Below, one piece after another: positions 19,101 to 28,800 of a stretch of DNA of 64,000 bases (position 1 is its first letter; each line of letters opens with the position of its first letter). The position numbers and the translations under genes are program-made. Source of the stretch: Polaribacter litorisediminis (lineage in GTDB: Bacteria > Bacteroidota > Bacteroidia > Flavobacteriales > Flavobacteriaceae). The DNA lies in NCBI RefSeq assembly GCF_019968605.1, contig NZ_CP082966.1, positions 124,001 through 188,000 of the forward strand. The letters are read 5' to 3'. Under the pieces are notes generated by a model. The model did no database searches. It was not told the origin of the DNA and saw nothing but the letters and a program-made list of their open reading frames with translations.

Positions 19101-22100
19101 TTTTGCTTCTGTTGCACCAGATGTGCCTGATATTATTTTAAGAGATCCTCCTGGTTCTAATAGTTTTGCATCCATAGAAAAAGGAACAACAATTACATAT
19201 ACTCAAGAAATTTTAGGAGCAAATACAGAGGCAGAAGGAGGAGGATATTATGTTTCCATAGGGTCTACTATTACTGTTTCAACTGGAATACCTGCAGCTT
19301 TGGTTGATACAGATGTTAATATTGTAATAGATACAGAAGGTTCATTTTCCAAATCTATAGAAAACACTTCAGAAAATGTAACCACAAATACCTATACATT
19401 TAATAAAACTATTTCTACAAGCGATGATCCTAATTTTGTAGGCGCATCTGGAGATCTATATATTGGGAATGCCAAAAATGTGTATTATGGTATTTTTAAT
19501 AACATGTTTGTCACAGATACTCCATTACTCCTTGCAAACGGAACTCCAGTACCTAATATTGAAATAATTGCAAAAAATGCAAGCGGTGAAGATGTGACAA
19601 TGTATGTTAGTACAAGGCAAGATTATGTAATTGGAGAACAACCTACAAAAACATTCTATACGTATTCACAAAAATATATTATAGAAACTTTAATACCAAA
19701 TTTAGAAAAATTAGCAGCAAATTTTGTTGAACCTCCAATTGACCCCAATGCAGATCCATTAGTTCCTGTTTATACACAAGCAACATATCAAAAACAAGCA
19801 GATTTATGGAGGAAAATTATTCAACAAAATGAAAAAAGTAAATATGATGCAAAAAACAATAGAGATGATTATAAGCAAAGTGTTTTAGAAAGTGTTAAAG
19901 GTTTTGGAGAATTTGAAAGTGAAATAACTGATTTGGTAAACGCAAATTTTTTCTCGAATCAATCTTTTGATGCGGGTGTTGGCGAGTTTACAAGCGAAAT
20001 AAGTTCTACTCAAATTGTAGATAGTTCTATAGGAGTATCTGTAGAAACCTCGGAAGAGTTTAAATCACAGTTGGGGCTTTTAATCTTAAACATAGGTGCA
20101 GTTGGTAATTATACATATGCAAAATCTAAAATTACTACTTCTAACCAAACTTCTGGAGCAGAACGTACAAGTACGATATCGTACACTTTAAAAGACAATG
20201 ATGACAATAATTCATTAAGTGTAGATGTGGTAAATATGTTTGATGGTAATGGCCCTATTTTTATAACACGTGGTGGCGCTACCTCTTGCCCTTATGAGCC
20301 AGAGACCACCTCACTTTTTTATAAAGTAGCAGGTTTTGATGAAGCTATTATTGGTAATGGAGGAGAAATTTTATCTGACCCTACCAATCGCGTGTATTTA
20401 CCAAGTTTATTATCAGACAAAACAGTGTTAACCAATGTACCAGAAAGTGAAGGTGCCTTGTTTACATTATTTCTAAAAAATAATAGTGAAACACAATCTG
20501 ATTTAGAATACATTTTAGATGTAGATGCATTAACCTTAAATGGCGCCACTACAAATATTGCTGTAAACGGTGTAAATGTCTACATTCCTTATAATGAAAC
20601 TGTAGAATTTCCTTTTGAAGTGTATAAATCATCTGCATCAAGTATTTTTAAATATGATGATATTAGGGTCTATTTAAAAAATCCTTGTGATGAAATTACT
20701 GCTTCTGAAGCTTTTGTAGATGTTTCTGTAGAGTTTAAAAAATCGTGTTCTAAAGTAACGGTTTCTGCACCAGAAGATAATTTTATTTTTAACAGAGCAG
20801 AAGCCTATGCTACAGATACAAATACTGGAATTACAACCACAAATACATTACCAATAACATTTACAGACTTTAATACCGATTTTGCTGGTTTTAACAAAAT
20901 AGAATTACAATACAGAAATGCAAGCTCGGCAAATTGGATTAAGCTTAAAACCTATTATGGTTCACAAGCTTTAAAAGATACTGCTAGTGATGATGATGGA
21001 GAAGTTATAGACCCAACAAATTCTGAGTATACTTTTAATTGGAATGTTATTGCAAATAAAATACCTGATGGTACTTATGAGTTTAGAGCTATTTCTTATT
21101 GTACAGACGAGGTTAGTTATAACTCTCCAATAGTTTCTGGTACAATAAATTTAAATGCACCAGTTCAGTTTGGTACACCACAACCTACAGATGGTATTTT
21201 AGATGTAGGTGAAGATATTTCTTTACGATTTAATGAGGCTATTTTTAAAGGTGATTTAACCAATATTAAAGTTACTGGCTTAAGCAATCAACAAGAAATA
21301 GATCATAGTGTTTCTGTGTATTTAGATGGTGGTGCGAATCAAATTGAGTTGCCAAATCAAATTTTACCAAACGGTTCTTTTACCATGCAATTTTGGTTTA
21401 AAAATGCAACATCTGGATCAGGAAATTTAATCAGTCAAGAAAACGGAATTAATGCTAGTTTAAATGGTGATCAACTTACATTTAGTTTGGGAGGAGAATC
21501 TGTAATAGCAACGATAGATCCTTCTCAATATAATTTCTATTCTTTAGTCTATCAAAGTGGAAAGGATCCTCAATTATTGATATTTCAAAATGGAAACGAG
21601 TTAGAAAATAAAGTGTTAACAGGCAATTTAGATATCAACTCTAATAGTTCAATTTTTATTGGTGGTAGCAACGTTATTGGTAATATACACGATCTTCGTT
21701 TTTGGTCTAAAACCTTTACACCAGCACAAGCAACAGTAGCGAAAGATAAAACATTAACGGGTAGGGAATTAAATCTTTTAGGGTATTGGACTTTAGATGA
21801 AGGAAATGGGAAAACTGGTTTTGATAAAGCAAAAAGCAGAAATGCTATTGTAAATTTAGGTTGGGATATTAAACCTAAAGGAACAGCATATACTTTTGCC
21901 AACAATGCTTATTTATCATTAGAAAATGTAGGGTTTGTGCAACCAAGTGTTGCGGAAGATATTACACTTTCATTTTGGATTAAAACAGCAACAGCAACTG
22001 CTGGAACTATTTTTTCTAACGGAAAAGGAAATGATGAGGACCTGCCACAGAGTGATGGATCTAGAAATAAATGGTCTGTAAATATGAAATCTGATGGAAA

Positions 22101-24582
22101 TTTAGAATTGATGTCAGAAAATATTTCTTATAATTTAACTACAGTGTCTGTTGCAGATGGCAATTGGCATCATATTGCAATGATTGTAAAAAGAGGAGGT
22201 TCAATAAATACCTATGTAGATGCTTTAGAAACAGCTTCTGTTTCTTCGATAAAAATTGGTGGAATTTCTGGAAGCAAAATATTAATCGGTGCAAGATTGT
22301 TTGATGATGGTTTTTCTAATCTAACAATGGATAATCATTTTACAGGAAGTTTAGATGAAATCCGTTTATGGAATACTGCAAGAAGTTTCGAACAAATTAA
22401 AAGAGATCGTTATTTTGAAATTGAGCCCAATTCAGAAGGCTTAATGCTGTATGTAGATTTTAATCAAGAAGATGGAAATACTACTAAAGGTCCTAAATAC
22501 AATCATGTAGCGATCAATAATACTGTAACAAGTACTTTTTCAAGACTAAATGCAGGATCAACACAAAATTACACACAAGATTCCCCAGCATTAAAACCAA
22601 AGTTACAGTTTACAAATATTCCGTTTTCAACAGTAGTAAATGGAGATCAAATGATTATTCAACCAACTTTAACAGATGAAGAATGGTCTTTATATGAAGG
22701 TCAAATTTTAGATTTTTCTGTTTCTAGAATGAATGATACCCATTTTAATGAGCAATTATCGCCAATAAGTTGGTCTGCTTTAGTAAGTAAACAAGAAATA
22801 GAATGGTTTACACAAAACCAAACCAAAGAAATTGTAGCTGAGAAAAATGTAAACGAAGCCTATTCATTTACCATGGATATTGTGAATAAAGGCGGAAGTA
22901 ATCAAACGTATTCAATTAGTGGTTTACCAACCTGGATAACTGCTGATAGTAGTGAAGGATCTGTTGCTCCAAATGCAATAAAACAACTTGTTTTTAAGGT
23001 TGATAATGAGTTGGCAATGGGCATTTATAATGCAGATATTTACCTAGAGACAGCATCTGGATTTAATGATAGATTAACATTGTCTTTAAGAGTGATAACG
23101 CCAGCACCTGATTGGTCTGTAAACGCTCCTGATTATTCAAATAGTTTAAATATTATTGGAAAAATAAAAATTAATGAAATCTTCTCAAGAGATCAATTCA
23201 CTAAAGTGGGTGCTTTTGTAAATAATACACCAAGAGGTGAGGCTTATTTACAATATGATGATGCTTTTGATAGCTATTTTGTGTATTTAACGGCATACAG
23301 TAATGTTACAAGTGGTGAAGAAATAACTTTTAAAATTTGGGATGCTTTAAACGGAAAAGTATTAGTTGCTTCTATTGATGGCGCAGTAAATACACTCTTT
23401 TTACAAAATGAAGTTTTAGGTTCTAAATCAATACCTGTTGTATTTTCTGGAGCTCAATTTTCTGAGCAAACTACGTTACTAAATAAAGGTTGGACTTGGG
23501 CTTCTTTTTTTGTGGAACATGATAATTTTATCAATATCAAAGAAACTTTTGATGGGCTAATGTTGGAAGATAATGACCAGATTAAATCTCAAAATGAATT
23601 TACACGTTATGAAAATAACGATTGGTTTGGTTCTTTAACTACTTTAGAAAACACAAAAATGTATAAAGTAAAATTAGCAAATACAAATTCATTACAATTA
23701 ATTGGAAATGATGTTGATGAAGCTAACGTTCATATTGCTATTAATGAAGGCTGGAACTGGTTGGCATACCCAATTCACAGAAATATAAGTCTTGCAGAAG
23801 CACTTGCTAATTATAATCCTACAGATGGCGATGTTATAAAGGATCAATACAATTTTGCAATTTACGATTCAAATTCTGGTTGGAGCGGAACACTTAATTA
23901 CATGCAATCTAATAGAGGTTATATGATGAAATCTGGAGTTGCTCAAACATTAAATTATCCAAATGCTAATTATCAACAGAAATCAAATGTTACGGGTCAA
24001 GAACATTCCGCAGAAACCATTGCACAGTTTGCTAAATACAATGCAAATATGAGTGTGATATCAGAAATTGTAGCAGATGATGAATTTGAGAAAGTATTCG
24101 TGTATGATGCTGAAGGAGTACTAAGAGGAGCATCTCCAATTATCACTTTAAACAGCAGAAAAATTAGTTTTATTACTGTTTTTAGCAATACAAATGATGC
24201 TTTAAAGTTTGTGCTTTCTGATGGAAATACAGAAGTTGATGTAACGTCTAGTGTTGTTTTTGAAAACAATAAAGTACTAGGAGATCTTAAAAATCCTGTT
24301 GTTTTAAGTTTAAAGAGTTTATCAACAGAAAATGAATTTTTAAGTAATGTTGTTTTGTATCCAAATCCGTTTTCAAATACCATCACAATAAACTCATCTT
24401 TGCAAAAAGATAAGGTTACTAAAATAGAAATATTTAATACAATTGGTGCGCTTGTAAATACAATTTCGACCCATAAAGAGGTTGCAACAATAGATACTTC
24501 TAATTTGGCAAAAGGTGTTTATTTAATGAAGTTAAGTGCTTCTAATGGGAAAAGTATTATTAAGAAAATGATTAAAAAATAA
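16111..24582 (+). CDS. Giant multi-domain surface protein with LamG domains and T9SS sorting domain
   Basis: At 2823 residues this is the largest protein in the window. It has a signal peptide (to about residue 20, IAKAQ). A fibronectin-like segment precedes a first LamG/concanavalin-like domain (about 215-440, ending YLDEVRVWKRALSAKEIRRD). Carboxypeptidase-regulatory-like segments follow (DANGSYSIASIGYSGTG; TDADGNFSITVPIGKHK), then a long central region. Two more LamG domains lie at about 1730-1890 and 1920-2120. A domain shared with the next two genes is at about 2333-2450 (DWSVNAPDYSNS ... SGEEITFKIWD). The last 80 residues are a T9SS sorting domain (VVLYPNPFSNTITI ... GVYLMKLSASNG). Probably a cell-surface adhesin or glycan-binding protein. 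The next gene starts 1 bp after its stop. Confidence 0.85.
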   Translation: MKKTLHILCLCLVTYIAKAQDQSEPQLFVGNAAVDYKSVENNLQVQMQVGNPIFSMNSTSTQNLTNIGFPYGVFYVASTFLPNEGLEISKGYYTDRVNIKWTLNSNQNVIEKINIYRKELGSATPTQLIGTVSKDVFEFDDIETQGGILYEYKIEAVGVSTIEEEYVTYITDVGFRNPTATVSGSISFDGGSPVQDAVVFAEANGVANNAGSSLQFTNGFVEINDIEYEIPTNALTLQTWVTKSNYIMSLRSTNDETEIQLNAGKFFSQSIGHGINIAVILNGQFYTLHLLNSYPTGELDNEGNDVFKNISSLTDTSFIHISLVLAQGSPPKYYLNGRELTQAYIDGISGSDGIPATDTEAAIAGVLKPRLSLPVFTDYNIQSTIDKVTLGQGYRGAGYTGYLDEVRVWKRALSAKEIRRDYRRYLSGGESDLSIYLRMDEKEGSNVYDFSKKGFRYNKNDGFLGSGVTFSSVTPTKKQLGVFGVTDANGSYSIASIGYSGTGESFVVTPSLGVHEFEPASQTVFLGAESSVVNQLNFKDISSFKFNGRAVYNVQGVFNSIALDADEAAYTDIEDFGYNQYKVTSNGARIIINKGQYYYEGGTINKDNNFHEGGTLKKYPVIGLEKASVYIDGNIVINADNQPVETDADGNFSITVPIGKHKIEVRKDGHTFAHTGFFPASNTFEFFESQISPRWFIDTTRISLIGRVVGGKLESEKPLGFGLEGEYNYLNNKDEENEETEIISSTNNIGVATIILKGNINTNTFDVPVSTNPITGEYVVSLIPHIYYIKTTDLKIPSNTALNGEILTSNETLNLLATPVLDSISYTTKDGTELFSEPFHHKKSFRYNAPVTLTLLDQDYDKEIVIGANTYDISTLNTPLYTQKKQYDITFEVSQNYVNKDASEDKITKEYFTEGTFNITNNLEIANKSTMTLGKNGKEYKYSFFAGEPNIAIADGFKKSISVQYNIPGSNALGISNADDFKSEGIIDGGAPTGGVDFASVAPDVPDIILRDPPGSNSFASIEKGTTITYTQEILGANTEAEGGGYYVSIGSTITVSTGIPAALVDTDVNIVIDTEGSFSKSIENTSENVTTNTYTFNKTISTSDDPNFVGASGDLYIGNAKNVYYGIFNNMFVTDTPLLLANGTPVPNIEIIAKNASGEDVTMYVSTRQDYVIGEQPTKTFYTYSQKYIIETLIPNLEKLAANFVEPPIDPNADPLVPVYTQATYQKQADLWRKIIQQNEKSKYDAKNNRDDYKQSVLESVKGFGEFESEITDLVNANFFSNQSFDAGVGEFTSEISSTQIVDSSIGVSVETSEEFKSQLGLLILNIGAVGNYTYAKSKITTSNQTSGAERTSTISYTLKDNDDNNSLSVDVVNMFDGNGPIFITRGGATSCPYEPETTSLFYKVAGFDEAIIGNGGEILSDPTNRVYLPSLLSDKTVLTNVPESEGALFTLFLKNNSETQSDLEYILDVDALTLNGATTNIAVNGVNVYIPYNETVEFPFEVYKSSASSIFKYDDIRVYLKNPCDEITASEAFVDVSVEFKKSCSKVTVSAPEDNFIFNRAEAYATDTNTGITTTNTLPITFTDFNTDFAGFNKIELQYRNASSANWIKLKTYYGSQALKDTASDDDGEVIDPTNSEYTFNWNVIANKIPDGTYEFRAISYCTDEVSYNSPIVSGTINLNAPVQFGTPQPTDGILDVGEDISLRFNEAIFKGDLTNIKVTGLSNQQEIDHSVSVYLDGGANQIELPNQILPNGSFTMQFWFKNATSGSGNLISQENGINASLNGDQLTFSLGGESVIATIDPSQYNFYSLVYQSGKDPQLLIFQNGNELENKVLTGNLDINSNSSIFIGGSNVIGNIHDLRFWSKTFTPAQATVAKDKTLTGRELNLLGYWTLDEGNGKTGFDKAKSRNAIVNLGWDIKPKGTAYTFANNAYLSLENVGFVQPSVAEDITLSFWIKTATATAGTIFSNGKGNDEDLPQSDGSRNKWSVNMKSDGNLELMSENISYNLTTVSVADGNWHHIAMIVKRGGSINTYVDALETASVSSIKIGGISGSKILIGARLFDDGFSNLTMDNHFTGSLDEIRLWNTARSFEQIKRDRYFEIEPNSEGLMLYVDFNQEDGNTTKGPKYNHVAINNTVTSTFSRLNAGSTQNYTQDSPALKPKLQFTNIPFSTVVNGDQMIIQPTLTDEEWSLYEGQILDFSVSRMNDTHFNEQLSPISWSALVSKQEIEWFTQNQTKEIVAEKNVNEAYSFTMDIVNKGGSNQTYSISGLPTWITADSSEGSVAPNAIKQLVFKVDNELAMGIYNADIYLETASGFNDRLTLSLRVITPAPDWSVNAPDYSNSLNIIGKIKINEIFSRDQFTKVGAFVNNTPRGEAYLQYDDAFDSYFVYLTAYSNVTSGEEITFKIWDALNGKVLVASIDGAVNTLFLQNEVLGSKSIPVVFSGAQFSEQTTLLNKGWTWASFFVEHDNFINIKETFDGLMLEDNDQIKSQNEFTRYENNDWFGSLTTLENTKMYKVKLANTNSLQLIGNDVDEANVHIAINEGWNWLAYPIHRNISLAEALANYNPTDGDVIKDQYNFAIYDSNSGWSGTLNYMQSNRGYMMKSGVAQTLNYPNANYQQKSNVTGQEHSAETIAQFAKYNANMSVISEIVADDEFEKVFVYDAEGVLRGASPIITLNSRKISFITVFSNTNDALKFVLSDGNTEVDVTSSVVFENNKVLGDLKNPVVLSLKSLSTENEFLSNVVLYPNPFSNTITINSSLQKDKVTKIEIFNTIGALVNTISTHKEVATIDTSNLAKGVYLMKLSASNGKSIIKKMIKK

Positions 24583-24583
24583 G

Positions 24584-25876
24584 ATGATGAAAAGCGCTAT
24601 TATTTTTCTATTCTTAGTTATAAATACATTAAATATAAAAGCTCAAGATCCTAATTGGTCTGTAAACACTGCTGGTTATCAATATAGTATGACGTTTACA
24701 TCCTTTTTAAATAGCAATGGCACAACACTTTCATCTACAGATGACCGTGTTGCTGCTTTTGTAAATGACGAGATAAGGGGTGTTGCTAATGTGGTCTATG
24801 TAGCAAGTGTACATAAGTATGTTGCGTATTTATCTGTCTATGCAAATACGGATAATGAAACAATTTCATTTAAAATGTATGATAGTGTAAATGATGTTGT
24901 AATTGATGTCGATAAAACGCAAAATTTTGTTATTGATGGCAATGTTGGTGGCGTTTTTCAATCCTATAGTATTGCAAAGCCTGCATTAAATAATGAAGCT
25001 GTTTTAAATTCGTTTGGTTTTGTTGGAGTATCAAATGAATCGCAAACAATTGTAAATAATAAAATTAATGTTGTATTACCTATTGATACAGCGATTACAA
25101 ATTTAGTTGCTGAGTTCTCATTAAGTGATGGTGCCCGTTTTTTTGTAGAAAATGTAAAACAAATCTCTGGAGTTACAGAACAGGATTTTACGAATCCAAT
25201 TCTTTACAAAATAGTATCAGAAGATGAATCTAAACTTTTAGAATATGAAGTACATGTAACTTTAGGGAATGTAAACACAGAGATACCAGAACTTGTTTTA
25301 TTAACTGATGAAACCTCTTTTGTAAAACAAGTTCCTTTAATTGTTAATTTAAAAACAAATGTTGCCATTTATGGTTTAAAAAAAGAAAGTATTTCACTTT
25401 CAAACGCAGTAGTTTTGTCAATTAATAAACTTGATGAATTTAATTATTCATTGCAAATTGTACCCATTCAACAAGGATTATTTTCAATAGAAATTTTTGC
25501 GAATTCAGTATTTAATAATGAAAATGCAGGAAATTTAATTTCTAATAAACTCTTCTATACGTATGATTTGATAAGTCCTTATGTTTTATCAATCAAAAGA
25601 GAAAAACCAACAAATGAGATCACAAATAGTCATACGTTAGAATTCACAGTCATTTTTAATGAAGCCGTAGAAAATGTTACGGCATCAGTTTTTGAGACAA
25701 TTTCTAACACGACAATTAATGTAACAAAAGAAACGGATGCTAAATATAAAGTTACAATAGCTGCTGTAAATAATTATCTAGGCGTAGTTTCATTAAATAT
25801 CAAATCTGTTAATGACATAAAAGATAGGGCTGGTAATGTTTTAATTAATTCAACAATTAAAATAACCCAAAATTAA
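24584..25876 (+). CDS. Secreted protein sharing the operon-specific N-terminal domain
   Basis: The 430-residue protein has a signal peptide (to residue 20, IKAQ) followed by a domain of about 115 residues (DPNWSVNTAGYQYSMTF ... DDRVAAFVNDEIRGVANVVY ... ETISFKMYD). That domain recurs at the N-terminus of the next protein and near the C-terminus of the giant protein upstream. A second region (EAVLNSFGFVGVSNES ... LEYEVHVTLGN) and a Bacterial-Ig-like part (FTVIFNEAVENVTASVFE) follow. There is no obvious T9SS sorting domain, so it may be retained through a partner. The function is unknown; co-transcription is implied by gaps of 1 and 3 bp. Confidence 0.75.
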   Translation: MMKSAIIFLFLVINTLNIKAQDPNWSVNTAGYQYSMTFTSFLNSNGTTLSSTDDRVAAFVNDEIRGVANVVYVASVHKYVAYLSVYANTDNETISFKMYDSVNDVVIDVDKTQNFVIDGNVGGVFQSYSIAKPALNNEAVLNSFGFVGVSNESQTIVNNKINVVLPIDTAITNLVAEFSLSDGARFFVENVKQISGVTEQDFTNPILYKIVSEDESKLLEYEVHVTLGNVNTEIPELVLLTDETSFVKQVPLIVNLKTNVAIYGLKKESISLSNAVVLSINKLDEFNYSLQIVPIQQGLFSIEIFANSVFNNENAGNLISNKLFYTYDLISPYVLSIKREKPTNEITNSHTLEFTVIFNEAVENVTASVFETISNTTINVTKETDAKYKVTIAAVNNYLGVVSLNIKSVNDIKDRAGNVLINSTIKITQN

Positions 25877-25879
25877 GTT

Positions 25880-28800
25880 ATGAAATCAGTTATCTATAAA
25901 GTTTCTTTGATTTTTTTTATCAGTTTTTGGTTTCAAAACACCCAAGCTCAAGACCCTAATTGGTTTGTAAATTCATCTAATTATCAGTACAGCATGACCT
26001 TTACTACGTTTTTAAACGTAGATGGCTCTAATTTAACTTCTGAGAATGATAAAGTAGCAGCTTTTGTAAACGGAGAAGTAAGAGGAGTTGCCAATATTAT
26101 TTATGAAGCAAGTGTTCAAAAGTATGTAGCCTATTTATCTGTGTATGCAAATACAAATAACGAAACCATTAGTTTTAAAATTTATAATAGCACTGCAGAT
26201 TTAGTTGTAAATATTGATAGAACAGAAACATTTAGTATTGATGGAAATATGGGAGGAATTTTTCAATCGTATAGTATTGCAAGTCCAGAATTGAATGAAA
26301 ATGCGATTTTTAGTTCTTTTAATTTTTTAGGAATCACTGCTGTAGCGGAAGAAATTACTTCGGATAAAATAAATATTGTTTTACCAGAAAATACAGATGT
26401 AAGGGCATTGTCAGCTGTTTTTGTGTCAAGTGAAAATTCAGCAGTTTATGTTGATGGTGTTATGCAAATATCTGGCGTGTCAAAACACAGTTTTACAAAT
26501 CCAGTTATTTACAAGGTACTATCAGAAAATCAAGCTGTTTTAAAAGAATATGAAGTTTCTGTTTCTTTGGCATTAAATAGTGATCCTGTCACTGTGGCTA
26601 TTTCAACTACAAATAATTTAAAAACAAATAGTATTCCTGTTACCCTAAATATTTCTTTTTCTAAAGTAGTGTCAGGTTTTGATATCTCAGATTTTTTATT
26701 AGAAAATGCTATAATTTCAGAATTCAGTACGGAAGATTCAAAAGTATTTAAGATAAACCTTATTCCAATGTCGCAAGGCGATTTTTCTATACAAGTTGCA
26801 GCAAATAGTGCTTTAGATGAAAATAATAACCAGAATGAGATATCAAATAAAATTATTTTCACCTATGATATTACAAAACCAATTATAACGAATATAGCTG
26901 TAGATAATGATGCAAACGCGTGGTGGTTTTTAGTAACGTTTAATGAAGAAGTTTTAAATATTGATGTTTCTGATTTTGAGATTAAAGGAATTGCATCAAA
27001 TGGTATGACAATTTCATCTATAAATTTAGTTGAAAATAACCAATATAAAATTTCTGTTTCTAATACAAATTTAGAGGAAGGAACCATTTCGTTACAAGTT
27101 AAAAGTGCAAGTGATATTAAAGACTTTAGTTCAAATTCTATAGTTTTCTCAGAATATGAGGCTTATTTTATACCCAAAAAACCAATTACAATTACGGCAG
27201 ATGTAAAATCCAAAATTTATGGAGAAACTGACCCTGAATTGACGTATACAATCACAACGGGAAGTCTAGAAAACGGAGATGTATTCACAGGAAATTTAAC
27301 GAGAGAAGCGGGAGAAGATGTGGGAGATTATATAATTTCATCAACACTTTCTAATCACAATTATGACATCACTTTTGTAAGTAATAATTTAAGTATTGTA
27401 CAGAAAGAGATTACAATTACAGCAGATGTAAAATCTAAAATTTATGGAGCAACTGACCCAGAATTGACGTACACAATAACAACTGGTAGTTTAGAAAATG
27501 GAGATGTGTTCACAGGAAATTTAACGAGAGTTATAGGAGAAGAAATAGGAGATTATGCAATTTCATCAACGCTTTCGAATAATAATTATGACATCACTTT
27601 TGTAAGTAATAATTTTAGTATTGTACAGAAAGAGATTACAATTACAGCAGATGTAAAATCTAAAATTTATGGAGCAGCGGACCCAGAATTAACCTATACA
27701 ATAACAACGGGAAGTCTAGAAAACGGAGATGTATTCACAGGAAATTTAACGAGAGTTGCAGGAGAAGATGTGGGAGATTATATAATTTCATCAACACTTT
27801 CTAATAACAATTATGACATCACTTTTGTAAGTAATAATTTAAGTATTGTACAGAAAGAGATTACAATTACAGCAGATGTAAAATCTAAAATTTATGGAGC
27901 AACTGACCCAGAATTGACGTATACAATTACAACCGGAAGTATAGAAAACGGAGATGTATTCACAGGAAATTTAACGAGAGAAGCGGGAGAAGATGTAGGA
28001 GAGCATGCCATTTCATCAACACTTTCTAATAACAATTATGATATTACTTTTGTAAGTAATAATTTAAGTATTGTACAAAAAGAAATTACAATTACAGCAG
28101 ATGTAAAATCCAAAATTTATGGAGAAACTGACCCTGAATTAACCTATACAGTAACAACCGGAAGTATAGAAAACGGAGATGTATTCACAGGAAATTTAAC
28201 GAGAGAAGCGGGAGAAGATGTAGGAGAGTATGCCATTTCATCAACACTTTCTAATGATAATTATGATATTACTTTTGTAAGTAATAATTTAAGTATTGTA
28301 CAAAGAGAAATTACAATTACTGCGGATGCAAAATCCAAAATTTATGGAGAAACTGACCCAGAATTGACGTATACAATCACAACGGGAAGTTTAGAAAACG
28401 GAGATGTATTCACAGGAAATTTAACGAGAGAAGCGGGAGAAGATGTAGGAGAGTATGCCATTTCATCCACACTTTCTAACAACAATTATGATATTACTTT
28501 TGTAAGTAATAATTTAAGTATTGTACAAAAAGAAATTACAATTACAGCAGATGTAAAATCCAAAGTTTATGGAGAAACTGACCCAGAATTGACGTATACA
28601 ATCACAACGGGAAGTCTAGAAAACGGAGATGTATTCACAGGAAATTTAACGAGAGAAGCAGGAGAAGATGTAGGAGAGTATGCCATTTCATCCACGCTTT
28701 CTAGTAACAATTATGATATTACTTTTGAAAGTAATAATTTAAGTATTGTACAAAGAGAAATTACGGTTACAGCAGATATTAAAACGAAAAATTTTGGAGA

